From CBW1002 sp046081905 (GTDB lineage Bacteria; Cyanobacteriota; Cyanobacteriia; PCC-6307; Cyanobiaceae), in NCBI GenBank assembly GCA_046081905.1, contig JBJTWS010000257.1, positions 1-13,001 of the forward strand: 13,001 bases of DNA, given 5' to 3'. The first letter of the stretch is position 1. Each line of letters starts with the position of its first letter. Shown here piece by piece: positions 7,196 through 13,001 of this stretch. Below the pieces are notes generated by a model. That model did not search any database. It was not told the origin of the DNA and was given only the letters and a program-made list of their open reading frames with translations. The position numbers and the translations under genes were made by a program.

Positions 7196-7267
7196 ACTCT
7201 ATGGAGCCCGCGGCGGTGCTGCCTGGGGCGGTCGTCCCCACTGCGGCGGCCCCCGTCTCCATAGAGT
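7196..7267. promoter_or_regulatory. Divergent promoter region with identical inverted CTCCATAGAGT modules
   Basis: The 126-base spacer between the Fe-S carrier and crtQ contains a perfect 11-base inverted repeat: ACTCTATGGAG (7196-7206) and CTCCATAGAGT (7257-7267), separated by 50 bases. Read outward, each arm ends in TAGAGT, which fits the cyanobacterial TANNNT -10 pattern: 7262-7267 for crtQ and 7201-7196 for the Fe-S carrier. The two boxes lie 25 and 29 bases before the respective start codons, implying 5' leaders of about 18-24 bases. No convincing -35 element is visible 16-18 bases upstream of either box. The arms could also be two copies of an operator. Promoter function is inferred. 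Confidence 0.5.
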
Positions 7268-7292
7268 CGGCCCCACTACGGGATTTCAGAGG

Positions 7293-8777
7293 GTGCGGGT
7301 CGCCATCGTGGGTGCGGGCTTGGCGGGTCTGTCCGCTGCGGTCGATCTGGTGGAGGCCGGCCACCAGGTGGATCTCTACGAAGCCCGCCCCTTCCTGGGC
7401 GGCAAGGTGGGCAGCTGGGAAGACTCCGACGGCAACCACATCGAAATGGGGTTGCACGTGTTCTTCTTCAACTACGCCAACCTCTTCGCCCTGATGCGCA
7501 AGGTGGGTGCCTTCGAGAACCTCCTGCCCAAGGAGCACACCCACCTGTTCGTGAATGCCGGCGGCGACCTGCGGAAGCTGGATTTCCGCTTCCCGATCGG
7601 CGCCCCCTTCAACGGCCTCAAGGCCTTCTTCACCACCCCCCAGCTCGACTGGATCGACAAGATGCGCAATGCCCTGGCGCTCGGCACCAGCCCGAGCGTG
7701 CGCGGCCTGGTGGATTACGAGGGCGCCATGAAGGTGATCCGCGATCTGGATCGGATCAGCTTCCAGGAGTGGTTCGTGGGCCACGGCGGCAGCCCGCGCA
7801 GCATCGAGCGCATGTGGAACCCGGTGGCCTACGCCCTCGGCTTCATCGACTGCGCCTCGATCTCGGCCCGCTGCATGCTCACCATCTTCATGATGTTTGC
7901 CGCGAAAACCGAGGCCTCCAAGCTGAACCTGCTCAAGGGCTCCCCCCACCGCTGGCTCACCGGACCGATCCTCGAGTACATCGAGGCCCGCGGTGGCCGC
8001 CTGCACCTGCGCCACCGGGTCACGCAGGTGCACTACGAGGAGGGCACCGAAGGCGGTGAGGCCCCCCGGGTCACCGGCCTCACCCTCGGCACCCCGGATG
8101 GTGACGTGCAGGTGCAGGCCGATGCCTACCTGGCCGCCTGCGACGTACCGGGCATCCAGCGGCTGCTGCCGAAGGAGTGGCGCCGCCATCCCCAGTTCGA
8201 GGCCATCTACCGCCTCGAGGCCGTGCCGGTGGCCACCGTGCAGCTCCGCTACGACGGCTGGGTCACGGAGCTGGGCGAGGGGGCCGAGGCGGAGGCCCGC
8301 CGCACCGATCCGGCCCACCCCGTGGGTCTGGACAACCTCCTCTACACCGCCGATGCGGCCTTCAGCTGCTTCGCCGACCTGGCCCTCTCCAGCCCGGTGG
8401 ACTACCGCAAGCCCGGCCTGGGTTCGCTGCTGCAGTGCGTGCTCACCCCCGGCGATCCCTGGATCCCGATGCGCAGCGAGGAGATCGTGGCTGCCACCGA
8501 CGAGCAGGTGCGCCAGCTGTTCCCCTCCGCCCGGGGGCTGAAGCTGGTGTGGAGCAACGTGGTGAAGCTGGCCCAGTCGCTCTACCGCGAGGCCCCGGGC
8601 ATGGAGCCCTTCCGGCCGGAGCAGCGCACGCCGGTGGCGAACTTCTTCCTGGCCGGCAGCTACACCCGGCAGGACTACATCGACTCCATGGAAGGCGCCA
8701 CCATGAGCGGGCGTCTGGCGGCGGCGGCGATCCTGGACCGACCGGTCCAGCTCGCCACCAATGCGGCCGTGGCCTGA
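7293..8777 (+). CDS. crtQ: Zeta-carotene desaturase (plant-type CrtQ)
   Basis: The product has 494 residues, the usual length for cyanobacterial CrtQ/ZDS. The FAD-binding Rossmann motif AIVGAGLAGLSAA is at 4-16 with Glu30 closing the dinucleotide fold. GGKVGSW, GNHIEMGLHVF, EHTHLFVN, DFRFPIGAPFNGLKAFFTTP, MWNPVAYALGFID, ISARCMLTIF, CDVPGIQRLLP, LDNLLYTADAAFSCFADLAL, and the C-terminal FFLAGSYTRQDYIDSMEGAT all match ZDS rather than phytoene desaturase (CrtP). It converts zeta-carotene to lycopene through neurosporene, passing electrons to plastoquinone, on thylakoid or plasma membrane. HVFFFNYANLF replaces the HVFFGCYY type of filamentous cyanobacteria. Start is GTG at 7293, one codon before the RVAIVGAG strand; the longer open frame upstream is the antisense of the Fe-S carrier. 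The SRPBCC gene follows after 18 bases, so they are likely co-transcribed. Confidence 0.96.
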   Translation: MRVAIVGAGLAGLSAAVDLVEAGHQVDLYEARPFLGGKVGSWEDSDGNHIEMGLHVFFFNYANLFALMRKVGAFENLLPKEHTHLFVNAGGDLRKLDFRFPIGAPFNGLKAFFTTPQLDWIDKMRNALALGTSPSVRGLVDYEGAMKVIRDLDRISFQEWFVGHGGSPRSIERMWNPVAYALGFIDCASISARCMLTIFMMFAAKTEASKLNLLKGSPHRWLTGPILEYIEARGGRLHLRHRVTQVHYEEGTEGGEAPRVTGLTLGTPDGDVQVQADAYLAACDVPGIQRLLPKEWRRHPQFEAIYRLEAVPVATVQLRYDGWVTELGEGAEAEARRTDPAHPVGLDNLLYTADAAFSCFADLALSSPVDYRKPGLGSLLQCVLTPGDPWIPMRSEEIVAATDEQVRQLFPSARGLKLVWSNVVKLAQSLYREAPGMEPFRPEQRTPVANFFLAGSYTRQDYIDSMEGATMSGRLAAAAILDRPVQLATNAAVA

Positions 8778-8795
8778 CCCTTCGCAGCGTTTTCC

Positions 8796-9278
8796 ATGGG
8801 CCGTTGGCTCGAGCACAGCGTCACCACCGAGATCCAGGCCCCCGTGGAGCGGGTCTGGGCCGTCTGGAGCGACCTGGAGGCCATGCCCCGCTGGATGCGC
8901 TGGATCGAGTCGGTGGTGACCGAACCCGGCAACCCCGACCTCACCGACTGGACCCTGGCGGCCCAGGGCTTCCGCTTCCACTGGAAGGCGCTCATCACCC
9001 AGCGGGTGGAGGCCCAGCAGCTCCACTGGGAATCGGTGGGGGGATTGCCGACCCGGGGGGCGGTGCGCTTCTATCCGCAGGGTCCCGGTTGCACCGCGGT
9101 ACGGCTCAGCGTCAGCTACGAGCTTCCCGGTGTGCTGGCACCCCTGATGGAACCCAGCATTCTGGGGGGCATCGTCACCAAGGAACTGCAGGCCAACCTT
9201 GACCGTTTCCGCGACCTGGTCGAAGACTCCGGCGGCCCTGGGGCTGGCCCTGCTGCTGGGGGGCTGTCAGGGACTTAG
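8796..9278 (+). CDS. SRPBCC (START-like, cyclase/dehydrase) ligand-binding protein
   Basis: The product has 160 residues. It has the SRPBCC pattern: a first strand TTEIQAPVERVWAVWSDLEA with the VW..W.D signature, MPRWMRWIESV, then alternating strands (FHWKALITQRVEAQQLHWES) and a long C-terminal helix (ILGGIVTKELQANLDRFRDL). The fold makes a deep hydrophobic pocket for lipids, polyketides or isoprenoids. The position 18 bases after crtQ suggests that it could bind or present a carotenoid or a related lipid, but the sequence does not prove this; coenzyme-Q-binding-like (COQ10) proteins are alternatives. Start is ATG at 8796. The Gly/Pro-rich last 17 or so residues are read from the same bases as the signal peptide of the next gene (80-base overlap) and may have no function of their own. 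Confidence 0.87.
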   Translation: MGRWLEHSVTTEIQAPVERVWAVWSDLEAMPRWMRWIESVVTEPGNPDLTDWTLAAQGFRFHWKALITQRVEAQQLHWESVGGLPTRGAVRFYPQGPGCTAVRLSVSYELPGVLAPLMEPSILGGIVTKELQANLDRFRDLVEDSGGPGAGPAAGGLSGT

Positions 9279-9771
9279 CCTCCCCTTCCCGTTCCCCGGG
9301 GTCGGCAGCAGCCCCCAGGTTCAGGTGCCCCCGGTCCGCCGTGGCGAGCGGCCCGTGGCGGCGAAGGTGCCGCCTCCCGATACGGCCGGTCTCACCCCGC
9401 TGCCCCCGGCCCAGGAGGTGGTGGCCGCCGTGCCGAGTGGCCGGGTGGATCCCTTCAGCTCCCCGCTGCTGAGCGGCTCCGGCAAGTTGCCCGCGGGGGT
9501 GGCGGGCAATCCGGGCGCCCCCGGCGGCCCGCCGGTGCGTCCGCCCCTGAGCCTGCCGGAGGCCTTCCGCTTCAACGGGGTGGTGGCCTCCTACGGCCGG
9601 CCCCAGGCCCTGGTGCAGTTCGGCGCGGTGAGCGGCAGCCTCGGCCCCGGCGACCAGGGCGGCCGCACCACCGATCTGTTGCCGGTGGGCTGGAGCGTGC
9701 AGGCCGTGGATGTGCAGCGGGGCCTGCTGGTGCTGCGCCAGGCCGACCGCACCATCACCGCCGAGCTCTAG
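9199..9771 (+). CDS. Predicted lipoprotein with PilP/GspC-like C-terminal domain
   Basis: The product has 190 residues. It begins with a short lipoprotein signal peptide: Lys9, a hydrophobic stretch AALGLALLL and lipobox LGGC, with Cys23 as the lipidated residue. A Pro/Gly-rich linker (about 25-118) contains VDPFSSPL at 83-90. The C-terminal domain (about 120-190) reads FRFNGVVASYGRPQALVQFG, then GPGD, VGWSVQAVDVQRGLLVLRQ. A DPF motif in a linker followed by G-V, ALV, a GD turn, a further G and a V.L strand is the layout of PilP and GspC secretin-coupling domains; I judged this by eye, and homology is not proven. It would sit in the periplasm, anchored to a membrane by lipid. Start is TTG at 9199, since no ATG or GTG lies between it and the signal peptide. 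The gene overlaps the SRPBCC gene by 80 bases and ends in CTAG shared with hemD. Confidence 0.72.
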   Translation: MTVSATWSKTPAALGLALLLGGCQGLSLPFPFPGVGSSPQVQVPPVRRGERPVAAKVPPPDTAGLTPLPPAQEVVAAVPSGRVDPFSSPLLSGSGKLPAGVAGNPGAPGGPPVRPPLSLPEAFRFNGVVASYGRPQALVQFGAVSGSLGPGDQGGRTTDLLPVGWSVQAVDVQRGLLVLRQADRTITAEL

Positions 9772-10625
9772 GACAGGGGCGTCGAGGCCTCGCCACCACC
9801 GCCTAGGGCGCGGCTACAGGCCTCCACCAGCCCCGCCAGGTCGTGCGGGCTTGCCTCGGCGTCCACCCGGCCCAGCTCCGCCCGGCAGCGGGCGCTGGTC
9901 TGGGGCCCGATCGACACCACCGCCACCCCGTCGAGGCAGTGGAGCCATTCGCTGCCGAAGTGGCGCTCCAGCAGCTGGCAGGTGTGGGTCACGGTCTTGG
10001 CGCTGCTGAACGTGATCGCGTCCAGCTCCCGTTGCTGCAGGGCACGCAGGGCCGCGCTGGGCAGGGATTCGGGGCAGCGGGTTTCGTAGGCGGCCACCTC
10101 CACCACCCGCGCCCCCGCCTCCCCGAAGGCTTCCGCCAGCACCGTGCGCCCGCCGCTCTGCACCCGCGGCAGCAGCAGCCGCAGCCCCCAGGCGGAGACC
10201 GGGAAGTGCTCGATCAGGCTGTCGGCCACGTAGGCGGGGGGCACGAAATCGGCCGGGGCCCCCAGCTCCTCCAGCACCTGGGCCGTTTTGCGGCCCACCG
10301 CCGCGATCCGCAGCCCGGGGGGACGGTGGGCCAGGTGGCTGCCGCGGCGCCGCAGCCGCTGCTGCACCGCCTCCACCCCGTTCGCACTGGAGACGATCAG
10401 CCAGTGGAAGTGCTCCAGCTCCTCCAGGGCATCGTCCAGGGGGCCCCAGTCGTCGGGGGGACCGAGCACCAGGGCCGGCAGGTCCAGCACCTCGGCTCCG
10501 GCCGCGGCGAAGAGTTGGCGGGCCTGGCCCAGCTGCTGCTCCGCCCGGGTCACCCCGATCCGCCGGCCCGCCAGGGGAGCGGCGGAGCCCAGGGAGGCGG
10601 AGGAGGGCGGCGGGGAAGGCGGCAT
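9768..10625 (-). CDS. hemD: Uroporphyrinogen-III synthase (HemD)
   Basis: The product has 285 residues. The sequence divides into the two lobes of uroporphyrinogen-III synthase. Landmarks are AGRRIGVTRAEQQ (19-31), ALVLGPPDDW, HFHWLIVSSANGVEAV (72-87), LRIAAVGRKTAQVLEELG, then in the second lobe LLPRVQSGGRTVLAEAF, GARVVEVAAYETRCPE, DAITFSSAKTVTHTCQLL, VVSIGPQTSARCRAELG and an A-SPHDLAGLVEA end. HemD is typically divergent in sequence, and the SSANGV and SIGPQTS motifs carry the call. It cyclises hydroxymethylbilane with D-ring inversion to uroporphyrinogen III, the precursor of heme, chlorophyll, phycobilins and siroheme, in the cytoplasm. The first 15 residues are a Pro/Ser-rich extension from ATG at 10623-10625. 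It is the last gene of a minus-strand cluster, 52 bases after the GT2 gene, and its stop overlaps that of the lipoprotein gene. Confidence 0.92.
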   Translation of the reverse strand: MPPSPPPSSASLGSAAPLAGRRIGVTRAEQQLGQARQLFAAAGAEVLDLPALVLGPPDDWGPLDDALEELEHFHWLIVSSANGVEAVQQRLRRRGSHLAHRPPGLRIAAVGRKTAQVLEELGAPADFVPPAYVADSLIEHFPVSAWGLRLLLPRVQSGGRTVLAEAFGEAGARVVEVAAYETRCPESLPSAALRALQQRELDAITFSSAKTVTHTCQLLERHFGSEWLHCLDGVAVVSIGPQTSARCRAELGRVDAEASPHDLAGLVEACSRALGGGGEASTPLS

Positions 10626-10677
10626 CGGTGACAGGCGGCGGGCGGGGTGCGCGGGGCGAGTCTGGGGCGGCGGGGCC

Positions 10678-11880
10678 TCAGCCCTGCAGTTTCACCATCG
10701 CCGAGGCCCGCTGCCGCAGGCTTTCGGCCTCGTCGTGGCGGCCCTGCGCCGTGAGTCGGGCGATCGCCTGGCGGAACCCCTCCCGGGCCGCCGGGATGTT
10801 GCCCCGCAGCAGCGCCACCACCGCCAGGTTCTGGTGGGGCTCCGCGGCGAGCGGATCGCAGGCGATCGCCTGCCGGCAGGCGGCCTCGGCGGCCTCCAGG
10901 TCTCCGCGGCGCCGCTCGATCAGCCCCAGGATGGCCCAGCCCTGGGGGAGCTCCGGGGCGATCCGGGTGGCCTCCTGGGCCAGCTGCTGCGCCTCGCCCA
11001 AGGCGTTCGCCTGCAGCAGCAGGTTGGCCCGGTTCAGCCGGGCCGCCAGGGTGAGGCGGCCGCCGAGGGGCAGGGCCAGGGCCTGCCGGTAGAGCTCCAC
11101 AGCCTGTTCCGGCCGCTCGGGGCTGAGGGCCAGGGCCAGGTGGAGCAGCAGCTCGTAGCGCTCCGCCACCGCCTCGGCGGGGCAGCGGGCCAGGCCCTGC
11201 TCCAGCAGGGCAATGCCGCGGGCGGAGCGGCCCTCGCTCACCTCCAGGGCCCCGAGCTTGGCGCAGGCGTAGGGATCCCCCGGACGCTGCCGCAGCTCCT
11301 CCTCCATGGCCTGGCGCAGGCGGGCCGCCTTGCGGCCGTCGACCAGCTGGTCGGGGTGGTAGCCGTCGTGGAGCAGGGCGGGTTCGGGGCAGTCGGCGAT
11401 GCGCCAGTGGGGTTCGCGGGCCACCAGCTCGGCCACGCTGTCGTCCACAAGGGAGTGGTAGGCCCGGCTCCAGCGGATGGCGGGGTGGCGGCGGAAGAGG
11501 CGGCTCACATTGGAGTAGGGCGACTGCCGCGCCCCCACCTCCAGCCGCAGCAGGTTGATCAGCAGCAGATCCGGCTGCTCCAGCAGGGCCCGCAGGGGCG
11601 CGCGGGCCTCCGGTCGCAGCACCTCATCGGCATCGAGCACCAGCACCCAGTCGCCCTGCACCCACGCCAGGGCCTGGTTGCGGGCCGGGGCGAAGTCGCC
11701 GGGCCACGGGATCCGGTGCACCACGGCGCCGCAGGCCTCGGCGATCGCCACGGTGTCGTCGCTGGAGCCGGTGTCCACCACCACCATCTCGTCCACGAAC
11801 CCCTGCACCGAGCGGAGGCAGCGCTCCAGGCGGGCGGCCTCGTCGCGCACGATCATCGAGAGGCTCAGTAGGGGAGGCAT
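10678..11880 (-). CDS. Family 2 glycosyltransferase with C-terminal TPR repeats
   Basis: The product has 400 residues. The N-terminal GT-A domain of GT2 is clear: LSLSMIVRDEAARLERCL (5-22), VVVDTGSSDDTVAIA (33-47), DFAPARNQALA (62-72) and the metal-binding LDADE with Asp83 and Asp85. SNVSRLFRRHPAIRWSRAYH and SLVDDSV follow; the usual HE acceptor-side motif is HSLVDD here. From about residue 190 onward the protein is TPR-like: repeated A...G...LA-type helices, with DPYACAKLGALEVSEGR, RLTLAARLNRANLLLQANAL and GWAILGLIERRRGDLEAA the clearest. The family (WaaE/KdtX-like) transfers sugars to lipopolysaccharide core, glycans or proteins in the cytoplasm; donor and acceptor cannot be assigned. Start is ATG at 11878-11880. 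It lies 24 bases after the GH3 gene and 52 bases before hemD, consistent with one transcript. No Shine-Dalgarno sequence is visible. Confidence 0.88.
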   Translation of the reverse strand: MPPLLSLSMIVRDEAARLERCLRSVQGFVDEMVVVDTGSSDDTVAIAEACGAVVHRIPWPGDFAPARNQALAWVQGDWVLVLDADEVLRPEARAPLRALLEQPDLLLINLLRLEVGARQSPYSNVSRLFRRHPAIRWSRAYHSLVDDSVAELVAREPHWRIADCPEPALLHDGYHPDQLVDGRKAARLRQAMEEELRQRPGDPYACAKLGALEVSEGRSARGIALLEQGLARCPAEAVAERYELLLHLALALSPERPEQAVELYRQALALPLGGRLTLAARLNRANLLLQANALGEAQQLAQEATRIAPELPQGWAILGLIERRRGDLEAAEAACRQAIACDPLAAEPHQNLAVVALLRGNIPAAREGFRQAIARLTAQGRHDEAESLRQRASAMVKLQG

Positions 11881-12714
11881 CGGCGCGGAGACAGGGAGCG
11901 CAGGTCAGTCGGTGAAGGCGCCGGTCCCGGCCTCCGCGCCGATCCCCAGGGCGCCCAGGGCGACCGCCTGGGCCAGCGGGGTCTGGGCGCTCACCCAGGC
12001 TGCCGGCGTGGAGGCCTCCAGCAGCGGCTCCAGCTCCTCCCAGAGGTAGGGGGAGCCATACACCACCAGGCCCGCCAGGCGGCCTGCCCCCTGCAGCTGG
12101 CGGATCGCCTCCGCCCAGGGCTCGGCGGCGGCGCCGCCGCTGAAGGGATTGCCCCGCAGGAAGAGCTGCAGCAGCACCGGCCCTGCCCCCAGCCGCTCCA
12201 GGGCCAGGGGGGGCGCGGCAGCGCCGCTCCAGGGGGAGGGGCTGCGGGGCTCCAGCAGGCAGGGCCGGAAGCCGGCAGCAGCCGGCAGGGCCAGGGCCGG
12301 GGCCCCCAGGGGCAGGGCGGGGCACTGCAGGGCGTTGTCGATCCGCACCAGGTTCAGCCCCTCCGGGGCACCCGCCCGCAGCGGGGTGATGGGGCCGCCC
12401 CGCTGCCGCAGGCCCGCCTGCACCAGCTCCTCGGCCAGGCGCCGGTGCTCCGGCTGGGGCCCGGCGGTGAGCGCCCCCAGGGGCCGGGCGGGGTCGCTGG
12501 GCTCGGTGCCTTCAGCGGATGGCAGGGAGGCCAGGGCCCGCCGCCGCCGCTGGCGGCTGGCCTCGAGCCGGGCACGCGACAGCCGGCCCTGCTCCACCGC
12601 CGCCACGATTGCCGTGATCGCCGCGCCGGCGTCCTCGGGCATGAGCACCAGATCGGCCCCCGCCTCCAGGGCGAGCACCGCCGCCTCACCGCCGCCATGG
12701 CGACCGGCGATCGC
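10760..12714. repeat. Four HIP1 octamers (GCGATCGC)
   Basis: The palindrome GCGATCGC occurs at 10760-10767, 10862-10869, 11741-11748 and 12707-12714, all inside coding sequence of the GT2-TPR and GH3 genes. HIP1 is a highly repeated octamer in many cyanobacterial genomes, often linked to DNA methylation. I found none in the first 10.7 kb by reading. Near matches such as CCGATCGC and TGATCGCC are not counted. Confidence 0.7.
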
Positions 12715-13001
12715 CTCCATCACCAGGGCATCGGTGACCACCAGTCCGCCGAAGCCCAGATCCCGGCGTAGCAGGTCGGTGAGCACCGGGGCCGAGAGGG
12801 TGGCGGGCAGGTGCGGGGCGAGGGCGGGCAGCTGCAGGTGGGCGGTCATCACGGCGGCCACGCCGGCGGCGATGGCCTGGCGGAAGGGGGGCAACTCGAT
12901 CGCTTCGAGCCGCTCGCGGCTGTGGGGCAGCATCGGCAGAGCGAGATGGGAATCGGTGCTGGTATCACCGTGGCCGGGAAAATGCTTGGCGCAGCACAGC
13001 A
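11905..13001 (-). CDS. Glycoside hydrolase family 3 beta-N-acetylhexosaminidase (NagZ-like), 5' partial
   Basis: The gene runs off the right edge, so the N-terminal part of the TIM barrel is missing; the frame is open up to base 13000. The visible part opens with AKHFPGHGDTSTDSHLALP (about 12930-12990), the hallmark of NagZ-type GH3 enzymes, whose His and Asp form the acid/base loop. MTAHLQLPAL and GFGGLVVTDALVMEAI follow, where the Asp encoded at 12730-12732 is the expected nucleophile, and then EAGADLVLMPED. NagZ cleaves GlcNAc from cell-wall muropeptides during peptidoglycan recycling. After the barrel (ending near SRQRRRRAL) about 200 more residues follow, Ala/Gly/Pro-rich with NPFSGG and VVYGSPYLWEEL, which resemble a GH3 C-terminal alpha/beta sandwich; short proteobacterial NagZ lacks it. 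The substrate could therefore differ from that of E. coli NagZ. The GT2-TPR gene follows 24 bases after the stop. Confidence 0.9.
   Translation of the reverse strand, partial: LCCAKHFPGHGDTSTDSHLALPMLPHSRERLEAIELPPFRQAIAAGVAAVMTAHLQLPALAPHLPATLSAPVLTDLLRRDLGFGGLVVTDALVMEAIAGRHGGGEAAVLALEAGADLVLMPEDAGAAITAIVAAVEQGRLSRARLEASRQRRRRALASLPSAEGTEPSDPARPLGALTAGPQPEHRRLAEELVQAGLRQRGGPITPLRAGAPEGLNLVRIDNALQCPALPLGAPALALPAAAGFRPCLLEPRSPSPWSGAAAPPLALERLGAGPVLLQLFLRGNPFSGGAAAEPWAEAIRQLQGAGRLAGLVVYGSPYLWEELEPLLEASTPAAWVSAQTPLAQAVALGALGIGAEAGTGAFTD

Noticed and set aside
7186..7206. SufR-type operator (CAAC-N6-GTTG) near the Fe-S carrier promoter
   Set aside because: CAAC is present at 7194-7197 but no GTTG follows at the required spacing, so SufR control is not supported by sequence.
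6636..8777. Extension of crtQ upstream to 6636 giving 713 residues
   Set aside because: The extra 219 residues are the antisense of the Fe-S carrier and are compositionally unlike a protein. GTG at 7293 starts exactly at the FAD-binding strand.
6729..9026. 765-codon open frame on the minus strand that continues the Fe-S carrier frame through crtQ
   Set aside because: Upstream of ATG 7166 it is the exact antisense of crtQ, rich in His, Gly and Gln with no domain. Long antisense frames are expected at such high third-position GC. Only the last 145 residues are a real protein.
10288..11871. 527-codon plus-strand frame opposite the GT2-TPR gene
   Set aside because: Gln/Gly/Ala-rich shadow. The minus strand there carries clear GT2 motifs.
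1..13001. Mobile element, CRISPR array, defence island, tRNA or rRNA
   Set aside because: No transposase or integrase motif, no spaced direct repeats, no tRNA-like cloverleaf or rRNA sequence was found on reading. Composition appears uniform and all genes are chromosomal core types.

Overview
The window looks like a stretch of core chromosome from a GC-rich picocyanobacterium of the Cyanobium / high-GC Synechococcus type. This rests on several marker genes together: an SLH-domain outer-membrane porin of the SomA/SomB type, the small NDH-1 subunit NdhO, a cyanobacterial zeta-carotene desaturase (CrtQ), the cyanobacterial LpxB-like glycosyltransferase family, and codon use that is almost entirely G/C at third positions. 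The genus is inferred; no rRNA or other phylogenetic marker is present.

Layout. Fifteen genes fill almost the whole window, and no gap exceeds 130 bases. (1) At 1-1433 (+) lies the 3' part of an SLH/OprB-type porin, closed by a strong intrinsic terminator. (2) At 1555-2247 (+) is a J-domain co-chaperone-like protein, facing ndhO (2259-2525, -). (3) Divergent from ndhO are a CPA1-type cation/proton antiporter (2587-3840, +) and a TIGR01777-type SDR epimerase (3874-4809, +). (4) A minus-strand cluster reads from 7166 down to 4745: an A-type Fe-S carrier (IscA/SufA/ErpA type), a TPR protein, an LpxB-related glycosyltransferase and a two-helix membrane protein. The last three overlap each other. 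(5) Divergent from the Fe-S carrier, across a 126-base spacer, is crtQ (7293-8777, +), then an SRPBCC protein and a predicted lipoprotein with a PilP/GspC-like C-terminus. (6) A second minus-strand cluster reads from the right edge: a GH3 beta-N-acetylhexosaminidase (NagZ-like, 5' end outside the window), a GT2-TPR glycosyltransferase and hemD (uroporphyrinogen-III synthase).

How the genes fit together. Most are housekeeping or photosynthesis-related: carotenoid desaturation, tetrapyrrole synthesis, Fe-S assembly, NDH-1, ion homeostasis and envelope glycan metabolism. I see no transposase, integrase, CRISPR array, tRNA, rRNA, toxin-antitoxin pair or recognisable defence system, so a new mobile or defence system is not supported. 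The points most worth following are the PilP/GspC-like lipoprotein beside crtQ, the repeated CTCCATAGAGT module in the crtQ / Fe-S carrier divergent promoter, the LpxB-like/TPR/membrane-protein unit, the uncharacterised C-terminal domain of the J-protein, and four HIP1 octamers (GCGATCGC) confined to the last 2.3 kb. Five genes start with TTG or GTG, and several neighbouring genes overlap, including two convergent pairs.
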